Shown: positions 1-5,672 of the stretch, piece after piece
Position numbering within the stretch: position 1 is the stretch's first letter
How the letters are laid out: each line of letters opens with the position of its first letter
NCBI GenBank assembly: GCA_944353735.1
Contig: CALVPU010000167.1
Location: forward strand, 1 to 8,332
Source: an uncultured Eubacteriales bacterium
GTDB lineage: Bacteria; Bacillota; Clostridia; Christensenellales; Aristaeellaceae
Reading direction: 5' to 3'
Length of the DNA: 8,332 nucleotides
Position numbers and translations under genes: made by a program
The notes under the pieces: model-generated
Seen by the model: only the letters and a program-made list of their open reading frames with translations
Told to the model about the DNA's origin: nothing
Databases searched by the model: none

Positions 1-12
1 CTCTTCCGATCT
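1..12. other. Illumina adapter remnant (not genomic)
   Basis: The first 12 bases, CTCTTCCGATCT, equal the 3' end of the Illumina TruSeq adapter, which finishes in GCTCTTCCGATCT. Base 13 onward is identical to bases 184-289 of this same window, so genomic sequence starts exactly after the adapter. The match is read directly from the sequence; the adapter sequence itself is established knowledge. These bases should be trimmed and not treated as biology. Confidence 0.92.
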
Positions 13-118
13 AATCCCGCTTCTGCGGCGCATTTTATGCGCCGCGGTTCGGGGCGATGGGTTGCGTTTCGATTCGGGGCAAATCCCGCCGGATGGCGGC
101 GTGATTTGCTGTTTTGGG
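13..118 (+). repeat. ABC hairpin repeat, copy 1 (5' truncated by contig end)
   Basis: This is the right-hand part of the composite repeat. It starts at the AATCCC linker and then carries hairpin B (GCGGCGCAT at 25-33 pairing with ATGCGCCGC at 37-45). The CGTTTCGATTCGGGG box follows, then hairpin C (GCAAATCCCGCCG at 79-91 pairing with 97-109, one mismatch) and TGTTTT. It is identical over 106 bp to 184-289. Hairpins A1 and A2 are missing because the contig starts here. Bases 119-133 are spacer to the next copy. Confidence 0.85.
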
Positions 119-133
119 CTGGGGAGAACGTTT

Positions 134-290
134 GGGGGCGCCGCCCCCTTGGATTCCCCGCCAAAGGGTCTGAGAGCCTTTGGAATCCCGCTTCTGCGGC
201 GCATTTTATGCGCCGCGGTTCGGGGCGATGGGTTGCGTTTCGATTCGGGGCAAATCCCGCCGGATGGCGGCGTGATTTGCTGTTTTGGGT
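134..290 (+). repeat. ABC hairpin repeat, copy 2
   Basis: This is a complete copy. Hairpin A1 is GGGGGC (134-139) with GCCCCC (143-148). A2 is CCAAAGGGTC (161-170), a TGA loop and GAGCCTTTGG (174-183), with one mismatched base at 176. B is at 196-216. The CGTTTCGATTCGGGG box is at 236-250. C is at 250-280 with one mismatch, followed by TGTTTT. Together with copy 1 it forms a 171-bp tandem repeat. It lies antisense to the 3' end of the neighbouring glycosyltransferase gene. Bases 291-327 hold nothing recognisable, so the whole gene-free stretch 1-327 is adapter plus repeats. Confidence 0.88.
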
Positions 291-327
291 TGGGATGATG
301 TCCCCTTGGACTCCGATTCGGCGGCGC

Positions 328-1914
328 TCACGGTTCCGCCGGCGGCTCGACGCCTGCGTCGGCGGGCAGGTAGACCTTTCCTCCGGCGATGGTGATTTCC
401 TGGAAGCCCGCGTCCAGGAACGGCTGACCGTCGTACTCGGCGCCCATGATGTAGACGCCCTCCTCGTCAAACGGGGGCGTGAAGTCGTCCGGATCGCAGT
501 GGATGCGCTCGTTTCCGCTCATCCCCGCCTCGGGAAGGTTGTATTCATACGGCGAAATCTGCGCGGCGTAGAGATAATAGGTGTAGAAATTCCGATAGTA
601 GATCGTGCGCCCTTCGAGCGCCTCGTTCTGTTCGACAAAGGCGATGGCTTCCGCCAGCGGATCTTCGAACATCTGTTCGTGTTCATGGCCCAGGAAGTAC
701 CACTGGAAGAACAGCGCGCCGCAGACCGCGTAGGCCGCGGCGACCGCGCACGCGGCGACCTGCCGCAGCCGCCCGCGCAGCCAGTCGAGGGCGGTGAATG
801 CGCCGAGGACCGCGCACGTGGCGGCGGCGAAGAAAATGCCGTTCATCTGGTTGACGTTTGGCGCGGGCCAGCCCTTCTGGAACAGCGCGCCGACGCAGAG
901 CATCGCGATGCCCCACAGCAGCACGAACGCGGCGGCGTCCGGCGTCCGGCTGCGGAAGGAGCGGACGAAGCGGACCAGCAGCGCCACGGCGCCGATGGCG
1001 ATCAGCGGAACGGAAATGGGATACATTGTCCAGAACTGGAAGGGCGCGCTGTGCGGGTAGACGTCATGCGTCAGCGTGCTGCGCACCGCGCCGATCAGCC
1101 CGCCCAGCAGGTTGCCGAAGCCGAGCTCGTCGGTGCGGTAATTCGGCAGCTTTGTCAGCGTGAACGTGCCAAACAGCGTGACTTCGGGCAGGTCGAACAG
1201 GTTGATGACCTGCACGGCGACCAGCGGCCACCCGATCAGCGCCAGCGGAACCGCTGCGGCGAGCGCGTTTTTCCACTTCAGCCGCTTCACGCGCGCCAGA
1301 TAGCCCAGCGAAAACAGCAAAAACAGCACCATCGGAATGTAGCTGACCGCGTAGGTGTACAGCGTCAGCCCTCCGGCGACGCCGGCGAGCGCGTAGTCCC
1401 GCGCGCGGCCGCGCTTCTGCGCCCGAATGACGGCGTACAGAAACGCCGTCGACATGCCCAGCATCAGGTTGCAGTCCAGCCCGAACCGTGAGGCCATCGT
1501 GAAATAGGGGCAGACCAGATAGAACAGCCCGAACGCAAACCACGCCTTCGGGTGCTTCTTTCCCATGATTTCATGCACGGCGAGCGCGCCGAAGGCCATC
1601 GTCATCAGCCCGAACGCCATCGCCGGCAGGCGCAGGACAAGGGAGGACGCCGATCCCGTCAGCGCGATCAGCCCCGCCGCGAGCCACGCGTACATCGCGC
1701 TCTGACCGCCGCCGTAGTTGGTGAGATAGACCGGAAACGGCTTCAGATACCGGTCGACGCCGTAGTTCGCCAGGCACCACGCGTCGTACGCCATGCCGAC
1801 CGCGTCGAGATTCAATCCCGCCGGAATCTCGCCCAGCGCGAACAGGTGAATCGGTATGAACAGGATGAGCAGTACGACGGCGAGAAACCGGTCGTCGAGG
1901 AGCACTTTCTTCAC
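328..1914 (-). CDS. Membrane glycosyltransferase, GT39/ArnT-like (GT-C fold)
   Basis: A 528-residue multi-pass membrane protein. About eleven hydrophobic segments are visible (roughly residues 10-28, 73-87, 92-117, 125-142, 147-165, 175-205, 215-240, 298-318, 326-345, 357-377 and 384-407). They are followed by a soluble C-terminal part (about 411-528). The first extracytoplasmic loop has NLDAVGMAYDAW with Asp37 and Asp44, the position where GT39/ArnT-type enzymes carry their catalytic acidic residue; RFGLDCNL at 143-150 is also typical. Such enzymes transfer a sugar from a polyprenyl-phosphate donor to envelope acceptors; the actual donor and acceptor cannot be told. The chosen GTG start at 1914 has GAGGGAG six bases upstream; an in-frame GTG at 1935 has no ribosome site. 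The gene follows dnaX by 88 bp on the same strand and may be co-transcribed. The family is fairly sure, the substrate unknown. Confidence 0.85.
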   Translation of the reverse strand: MKKVLLDDRFLAVVLLILFIPIHLFALGEIPAGLNLDAVGMAYDAWCLANYGVDRYLKPFPVYLTNYGGGQSAMYAWLAAGLIALTGSASSLVLRLPAMAFGLMTMAFGALAVHEIMGKKHPKAWFAFGLFYLVCPYFTMASRFGLDCNLMLGMSTAFLYAVIRAQKRGRARDYALAGVAGGLTLYTYAVSYIPMVLFLLFSLGYLARVKRLKWKNALAAAVPLALIGWPLVAVQVINLFDLPEVTLFGTFTLTKLPNYRTDELGFGNLLGGLIGAVRSTLTHDVYPHSAPFQFWTMYPISVPLIAIGAVALLVRFVRSFRSRTPDAAAFVLLWGIAMLCVGALFQKGWPAPNVNQMNGIFFAAATCAVLGAFTALDWLRGRLRQVAACAVAAAYAVCGALFFQWYFLGHEHEQMFEDPLAEAIAFVEQNEALEGRTIYYRNFYTYYLYAAQISPYEYNLPEAGMSGNERIHCDPDDFTPPFDEEGVYIMGAEYDGQPFLDAGFQEITIAGGKVYLPADAGVEPPAEP

Positions 1915-1943
1915 GCAAATCTCCCTCTTTCGCACGTTGTTTC

Positions 1944-1979
1944 AAAAATCTGCGCACCGAACCGCCTCGGGCGGCGCGC
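1944..1979 (-). terminator. Weak candidate terminator between dnaX and the glycosyltransferase gene
   Basis: Read on the minus strand, a GCGC-flanked hairpin CCGCC-CGA-GGCGG (1962-1974, outer GCGC pairs at 1976-1979 and 1952-1955) is followed by ATTTTTG (T-run at 1944-1948). The stem is short and the 3' side has a six-base bulge, so it could equally be a leader structure. It would separate dnaX from the downstream gene if real. Confidence 0.3.
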
Positions 1980-2002
1980 TCGGGGCTCGGGCGGCGCGTC
2001 CC

Positions 2003-3598
2003 TCATTCGAGGTCGATGTTCTCCCTGCCGAACAGGTCGTAGGACTGCTCGATGACGCGCCTGGCGGCGGTGGAGGCGGTTCCGGGTTTGGGCGCGGCGG
2101 GCGCGTCCTCGTCGACGATGCGCACCGTCATTTCCCGCCCGAACGCTTCCGACAGCGCGGCGGCGATCTCCTCGGGCTTGCGCTCGGCGAGATTCTTGTA
2201 CATCTGGTTCTTTTTGGAAAAGCTGACCGTCACCGCGCCGTCCTCGCAGCCGGCGAACTGCATCGCCTCGTAGACGCGCCTGCGGTTGGAGCGCTCGAGG
2301 AGATGGGCGACAGCGTCGAGGTATTCCTGCGGCGGCTCGAGCCTGGGCGCGCCGGGCTTGGGCGCGGACTTTGCGGGCGCGGGCTTGGGCGCGGAAGCGG
2401 ACTTCGCGGCGGACGGCGCGGCGGATGCGCTGCGGCGCGGCAGGCTGCCGGAGGCCAGCAGCTGTTCCACGCGCGCGATGCGCTCGGCGAGGGAGGCGTC
2501 CTCCTCGGCGCGCTCGGGGTGGCAGGCGCGCACCACCGCCAGTTCCAGCGCCACGCGCGGCTGCGACGCCCACTTCATGTCCGGTTCGGCGCGCATGAAC
2601 AGGTCCATCAGCCGCGCGGCGCGCTCGGCGCCCATGCGCTGGGACTGTTCGGCGAAGCGCGCGCCGTCCTCGGGCGTGATCTCCAGCAGCTGGGCGACGT
2701 CGCCCACGGTCGCCGCCAGCAGCAGGCCGCGCATGTGGTCGGTGGCGTCGCGGGCGAACACCTGCGGGTCGGCGCCGCGCGCCAGCGCGTCGTCCAGCAG
2801 GCGCAGCGCCGCGCCGGCGTCGAAGGCGATGAGCGCGTCGGCGAAGTCGAACATGAACGACATTCCCGCCGTGCCGAGCACGTCGCGCGCCAGCTGCAGC
2901 GTCACCGTGCCGTCGGTGTAGGACAGGCAGCTGTCGAGCAGGCTCAGCGCGTCGCGCATGGCGCCCTCGGCGGCACGGGCGATCTCGTGCAACGCGTCCT
3001 CGTCGGCGGCGCGCCCGATGCCCGCCAGCACCACCTTCAGGCGCGCCACGATCACGTCCACGGAAATGCGGTGGAAGTCGAAGCGCTGGCAGCGCGAGAG
3101 GATCGTCGCCGGCAGGCGGTGCGGCTCGGTGGTGGCGAGTATGAACACGGCGTGCGCCGGCGGTTCCTCCAGCGTCTTGAGCAGCGCGTTGAACGCGCCG
3201 GTGGAGAGCATGTGCACCTCGTCGACGATGTACACCTTGTACTTCGTCACCGCCGGCGGAAACTTGACCTTCTCCCGCAGGTCGCGGATCTCGTCCACGC
3301 CGTTGTTGGAGGCGGCGTCGATCTCCACCACGTCCATGCAGGTCTCGCTCTTGAGCATGCGGCAGATCTCGCACTCGCCGCAGGGATCGCCGTCGACCGG
3401 GTGCAGGCAGTTGATCGCCCGCGCCAGCACCTTCGACGCCGTGGTCTTGCCGGTGCCGCGCGTGCCGCAGAACAGATAGGCGTGCGCGATGCGCCCGCTG
3501 ACCACCTGCCGCCTGAGCGTGCGCACCACGGCGTCCTGCCCGCAGATCTCCGAAAACGTCCCCGGACGCCACGCCCGGTACAATACCTGATAGCTCAT
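2003..3598 (-). CDS. dnaX: DNA polymerase III subunit gamma/tau
   Basis: A 531-residue clamp-loader ATPase that loads the sliding clamp and organises the replicative polymerase. The AAA+ module shows Walker A GTRGTGKT (45-52), a four-cysteine zinc site (Cys64, Cys73, Cys76, Cys79), Walker B VYIVDEVHML (122-131), the LSRCQRF motif (167-173) and the sensor 2 segment GAMRDALSLLDS (212-223). Residues about 230-365 fit the oligomerisation domain. An Ala/Pro/Lys-rich linker (about 382-423) leads to a C-terminal tau-like domain. The length is slightly below the 563 residues of B. subtilis DnaX. The ATG at 3598 has GGGGAGG upstream at good spacing. The ybaB and recR genes that often follow dnaX are absent; a membrane glycosyltransferase follows instead. 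No convincing internal frameshift site for a shorter gamma form was found. Confidence 0.97.
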   Translation of the reverse strand: MSYQVLYRAWRPGTFSEICGQDAVVRTLRRQVVSGRIAHAYLFCGTRGTGKTTASKVLARAINCLHPVDGDPCGECEICRMLKSETCMDVVEIDAASNNGVDEIRDLREKVKFPPAVTKYKVYIVDEVHMLSTGAFNALLKTLEEPPAHAVFILATTEPHRLPATILSRCQRFDFHRISVDVIVARLKVVLAGIGRAADEDALHEIARAAEGAMRDALSLLDSCLSYTDGTVTLQLARDVLGTAGMSFMFDFADALIAFDAGAALRLLDDALARGADPQVFARDATDHMRGLLLAATVGDVAQLLEITPEDGARFAEQSQRMGAERAARLMDLFMRAEPDMKWASQPRVALELAVVRACHPERAEEDASLAERIARVEQLLASGSLPRRSASAAPSAAKSASAPKPAPAKSAPKPGAPRLEPPQEYLDAVAHLLERSNRRRVYEAMQFAGCEDGAVTVSFSKKNQMYKNLAERKPEEIAAALSEAFGREMTVRIVDEDAPAAPKPGTASTAARRVIEQSYDLFGRENIDLE

Positions 3599-3648
3599 GC
3601 GCCAACCTCCCCAAGGTCTCCGGGCGCGGGCGCGCCGCGCCTCTCCCT

Positions 3649-3677
3649 ATCTTATTATTGTATACCATTCCGGTCAA
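3649..3677 (-). promoter_or_regulatory. Candidate sigma-70/A promoter for dnaX
   Basis: On the minus strand TTGACC (3677-3672) lies 17 bp from TAAGAT (3654-3649), matching the -35 and -10 consensus at 5/6 and 4/6. An overlapping alternative is the extended -10 TGGTATACAAT at 3668-3658. Transcription would begin near 3642 and leave a leader of about 43 bases containing a GC-rich inverted repeat. The site sits in the only AT-rich island of the region. Confidence 0.55.
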
Positions 3678-3725
3678 AAACGAAAGAAGTTTTTACACCC
3701 AGCTAAAAACTTTTCCAATCTTCCA

Positions 3726-3734
3726 TGGTATAAT
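3726..3734 (+). promoter_or_regulatory. Extended -10 promoter for murG
   Basis: TGGTATAAT is a perfect extended -10 element (TGn plus TATAAT at 3729-3734). No good -35 hexamer lies 16-18 bp upstream, which is tolerated with an extended -10. A start near 3741 gives a 5' leader of about 123 bases. It lies about 50 bp from the divergent dnaX promoter, so the two genes share one control region. Confidence 0.65.
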
Positions 3735-3780
3735 CTAGACTATACAGGCGTAAAAGGGAAAACGGGCGCTCGCATCGCGG

Positions 3781-3820
3781 TTCGGCTCCGCGGCTGTCCG
3801 CGCGCGCCGGCGCGCCCGAA
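3781..3820 (+). other. GC-rich stem in the murG 5' leader
   Basis: The leader contains the 14-bp perfect palindrome GCGCGCCGGCGCGC (3802-3815), enclosed by TTCGG (3781-3785) and CCGAA (3816-3820), which can pair. It lies about 45 bases before the start codon and well clear of the ribosome site. It does not match a riboswitch I can recognise. The function is unknown and it may simply reflect base composition. Confidence 0.3.
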
Positions 3821-3863
3821 ACGAGCCATGCAGCAAAAATATATAGCGAAAAGAGGATGGCTG

Positions 3864-4931
3864 ATGAAGCGGATCGTATTGACCGGCGGGGGCACGGCGG
3901 GACATGTCACGCCCAACATGGCGCTCATCCCGCGGCTGCTCGCCGACGGTTGGGATGTACACTACGTTGGCGCCGCAAACAGCGTCGAGCAGCAGCTCAT
4001 CGCGCGATATCCCAACGTGACATTCCACGCCATCGCCGTGGGCAAACTGCGCAGGTATTTCGACCTCAAAAATTTCTCCGACCCCTTCCGCGTGATCAAG
4101 GGCGCCTTTCAGGCCCAGGCGCTGATCCGCAAGCTCAAGCCCAACGTGGTCTTCTCCAAGGGCGGATTCGTGTCCGTCCCCGTGGTGTACGGCGCCAAGC
4201 TCAACGGCGTGCCGATCGTCATCCACGAGTCCGACATGACGCCCGGCCTCGCCAACCGCCTCAGCGCGCCGCTGGCAAAGGTCGAGTGCTGCACCTTCCC
4301 CGAAGCCGTGCCCCAGGCCCACGGCAAGGGCGTCTATACCGGCACGCCCATCCGCCCCGAAATCTTTAACGGCGACCGTCAGCGCGGCCTGAATACCTTC
4401 GGGTTCGACGACGAAAAGCCCGTGCTGATGGTCGTCGGCGGCTCCAGCGGCGCCCGCGCCATCAACGCCGCCGTCGTCGAGGCGCTGCCGCAGCTGACCC
4501 AGAACTTCCAGGTGCTCCACCTGCGCGGACGCGGCAACCTCGGCGCCGACCTTGAGGGCACCCCCGGCTACGTCCAGTGCGAATACCTCAACGAGGAAAT
4601 GGCCGACGCCTATGCCTGCGCCGACCTCATGATCTCCCGCGCTGGCTCCAACGCCCTGTGCGAAATCCTTGCCCTCAAAAAACCTGCCCTGCTCATCCCT
4701 TACCCCAAGGAGGCTTCCCGCGGCGACCAGATCCTCAACGCGGAATCGTTCCGCAAGCGCGGCTTCAGCCACGTCATGATGCAGGAAGACCTCACCCCTC
4801 AGGCCCTCGCCGACGCCGCCATCGCCCTCTACCACGACCGCGGCGCCCTCTACGACGCCATGGCCGCCGACGCCGCCGAAACCAACGGCGTCGACAAGGT
4901 GCTCGAACAAATCTACAAGTACGCCAAGTAA
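3864..4931 (+). CDS. murG: MurG: lipid II-forming N-acetylglucosaminyltransferase
   Basis: A 355-residue GT-B enzyme that adds GlcNAc from UDP-GlcNAc to undecaprenyl-PP-MurNAc-pentapeptide (lipid I) at the inner face of the membrane, making lipid II for peptidoglycan. Visible motifs are GGGTAGHVTP (8-17, donor/lipid loop), FSKGGFVSVPV (97-107), HESDMTPGLAN (121-131), GGSSGARAIN (192-201), SRAGSNALCE (258-267) and ASRGDQILNA (284-293). HESD in place of HEQN and RGDQ in place of the HQ motif mark the MurG subtype common in Clostridia and found as a second MurG in some Bacillus. The ATG at 3864 follows AGAGGA with suitable spacing; the reading frame stays open upstream, but that part is leader and not conserved. 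The gene stands alone, outside any cell-wall cluster, with its own promoter and a terminator-bearing repeat 18 bp after the stop. Confidence 0.95.
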   Translation: MKRIVLTGGGTAGHVTPNMALIPRLLADGWDVHYVGAANSVEQQLIARYPNVTFHAIAVGKLRRYFDLKNFSDPFRVIKGAFQAQALIRKLKPNVVFSKGGFVSVPVVYGAKLNGVPIVIHESDMTPGLANRLSAPLAKVECCTFPEAVPQAHGKGVYTGTPIRPEIFNGDRQRGLNTFGFDDEKPVLMVVGGSSGARAINAAVVEALPQLTQNFQVLHLRGRGNLGADLEGTPGYVQCEYLNEEMADAYACADLMISRAGSNALCEILALKKPALLIPYPKEASRGDQILNAESFRKRGFSHVMMQEDLTPQALADAAIALYHDRGALYDAMAADAAETNGVDKVLEQIYKYAK

Positions 4932-4949
4932 CCGCACCAAGGGGGACGC

Positions 4950-5106
4950 GCAGGGGGCGCCGCCCCCTGCACCCCCGCCAAAGGGTCTGAGACCCTTTGG
5001 AATCCCACTGCGCGCGATGCGCATGCGCATCGCGGGGGAAATTCAAGATATTTCGTTTCGACCCGGGGCAAATCCCGCCGGACGACGGCGGGATTTGCTG
5101 TTTTTG
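4950..5106 (+). repeat. ABC hairpin repeat, copy 3 (downstream of murG)
   Basis: A complete, well-paired copy. Hairpin A1 is GCAGGGGGC (4950-4958) with GCCCCCTGC (4962-4970). A2 is CCAAAGGGTC (4978-4987), loop TGA, GACCCTTTGG (4991-5000). The AATCCC linker follows. B is a 22-bp perfect palindrome at 5013-5034. The CGTTTCGACCCGGGG box is at 5054-5068. C is GCAAATCCCGCCG (5068-5080), loop GACGA, and a perfect 13-bp complement (5086-5098), then TGTTTTT. It points in the direction of murG transcription. Confidence 0.9.
5068..5106 (+). terminator. Intrinsic terminator after murG (hairpin C)
   Basis: Hairpin C of repeat copy 3 has a perfect 13-bp stem and a 5-base loop, followed two bases later by TTTTT (5101-5105). 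This is the classical form of a rho-independent terminator and would end murG transcription about 170 bases past the stop. The upstream hairpins A1, A2 and B would also be in the transcript. Confidence 0.7.
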
Positions 5107-5131
5107 GTTGCGAGATTGGGAGCTGGCAGCT

Positions 5132-5160
5132 GTCGTGGGCGACGGAGGGTCGCCCACGAC
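5132..5160. repeat. Perfect 12-bp inverted repeat at the edge of the minisatellite
   Basis: GTCGTGGGCGAC (5132-5143) and GTCGCCCACGAC (5149-5160) are exact reverse complements with a 5-base spacer GGAGG. The left arm begins before the first minisatellite unit and the right arm is inside it, so only unit 1 can form this hairpin. Unit 3 keeps a close version of the right arm but has no left arm. Confidence 0.7.
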
Positions 5161-5366
5161 GTCGGGCTGGGCGAGGGTGACGGCGGGCTGTCTGCCACAC
5201 GAAGCTGGGGCGGGGCGACGGAGGGTCACCCACGACGCCGGGCTGGGGTGGGGCGACGGGGGGCTGTCTGCGACACAAGGTCTGGATTCGGCGACGGAGA
5301 GTTGTCTGCGACACGAAGCTTGGGTTCGGCGACGGAGGGTTGCCTGCGGCGCAAGGCTGGGGTGGC
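5139..5366 (+). repeat. 38-bp minisatellite, six units
   Basis: The anchor GCGACGG (GTGACGG in unit 2) recurs at 5139, 5177, 5215, 5253, 5291 and 5329, exactly 38 bp apart, giving six full units; a decayed seventh fades into 5367-5378. Units 1 and 3 share an inner CCCACGACG segment, while units 2, 4 and 5 share TGTCTGC followed by a CACAC or GACAC variant, so there are at least two subtypes. The plus strand is G-rich. Thirty-eight is not a multiple of three, so a repeated peptide is not being maintained. There are no spacers, so this is not CRISPR. The remaining bases up to the next repeat (about 5379-5463) show nothing recognisable. Confidence 0.85.
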
Positions 5367-5463
5367 GGCGTATCCTGGAAGATGAACCTTTCTCCGCATG
5401 CCGAAACCTTTTCGCGCGGCACATGTCCTTTACCCAGCACGACCTTTTCACACGATGATTCCA

Positions 5464-5504
5464 CAAAAAAACAGCCAATCCCGCCGCCGTTCGGCGGGAT
5501 TGGC
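5464..5504 (-). terminator. Intrinsic terminator on the minus strand (hairpin C of copy 4)
   Basis: Read on the minus strand, a perfect 13-bp stem (5504-5492 with 5486-5474) and 5-base loop are followed by CTG and seven T residues, the longest T-run of any copy. It is the best terminator candidate for the leftward rsuA-acyltransferase-methyltransferase operon. It lies about 280 bases past that operon's stop, beyond another repeat copy whose hairpin C lacks a T-run. Confidence 0.7.
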
Positions 5505-5618
5505 CCCAAATAGAAACGTAAATATTCCCCCCTCGCAGCGCATGCAATGCGCTGCATAAGCGGGATTCTCAAGGGTCTCAGACCCTTGAGCAGGGGTGCA
5601 GGGGACAGCGTCCCCTGC
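5464..5618 (-). repeat. ABC hairpin repeat, copy 4
   Basis: A complete copy on the minus strand and the most diverged in sequence, yet fully paired. A1 is GCAGGGGAC (5618-5610 in sense) with GTCCCCTGC. A2 is CTCAAGGGTC, loop TGA, GACCCTTGAG (5590-5568). B is GCAGCGCAT with ATGCGCTGC (5555-5535). The box reads CGTTTCTATTTGGGG (5518-5504). C is GCCAATCCCGCCG with CGGCGGGATTGGC (5504-5474), then a T-run. Differences from copy 3 come as base-pair exchanges in A1, A2 and C, and relative to copies 2 and 5 in B. Confidence 0.9.
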
Positions 5619-5660
5619 CGTTCCTCATCCGTTCCCCCTGCCGTTCTCCCGCCGTTCTCC
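5618..5660 (-). repeat. Short repeats (GGNGAACGG-like) upstream of ABC copy 4
   Basis: On the plus strand CCGTTC recurs at 5618, 5629, 5641 and 5652, spaced 11-12 bp. In the sense direction of copy 4 these read GAACGG and lead into hairpin A1. A single GAACGG precedes A1 in the right-edge copy (8292-8297) and a related GAACG precedes copy 2 (126-130), so the motif seems to be a leader of the element that has been multiplied here. Confidence 0.5.
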
Positions 5661-5672
5661 ATTGCCGCACCA

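Noticed and set aside
37..1491. 484-codon plus-strand open frame antisense to the membrane glycosyltransferase
   Set aside because: It begins in the tandem repeat, so its N-terminus is duplicated repeat translation, and then runs antisense to a gene with clear membrane topology. Its His/Arg/Gln-rich composition is typical of antisense frames in GC-rich DNA.
2210..2216. Programmed -1 frameshift in dnaX at CAAAAAG
   Set aside because: The heptamer is in the right frame but lies at codon 463 of 531, far past the point where a gamma form would end. The first base C weakens slippage, and no pronounced downstream hairpin was seen. The A AAA AAG signal of E. coli is absent.
3599..3660. Signal recognition particle RNA or tRNA upstream of dnaX, as in some Bacillota
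   Set aside because: The space between the dnaX start and its promoter is only about 45 bases, and no tRNA-like or SRP-like fold is seen there.
1856..3706. 616-codon plus-strand frame and a 588-codon minus-strand frame over dnaX
   Set aside because: dnaX occupies this DNA with all its catalytic motifs. The other frames are low-complexity Arg/Ala/Gly/His sequence with no domain.
3741..3863. Riboswitch in the murG leader
   Set aside because: The leader is about 120 bases with a GC palindrome, but it matches no aptamer core I can recognise and shows no terminator or ribosome-site sequestering alternative.
3735..5030. 431-codon minus-strand frame antisense to murG
   Set aside because: murG is unmistakable on the plus strand; the antisense frame runs into the repeat and has no recognisable motif.
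5139..5366. CRISPR array
   Set aside because: The 38-bp units are directly adjacent, with no unique spacers, and the units are diverged; there are no cas genes.
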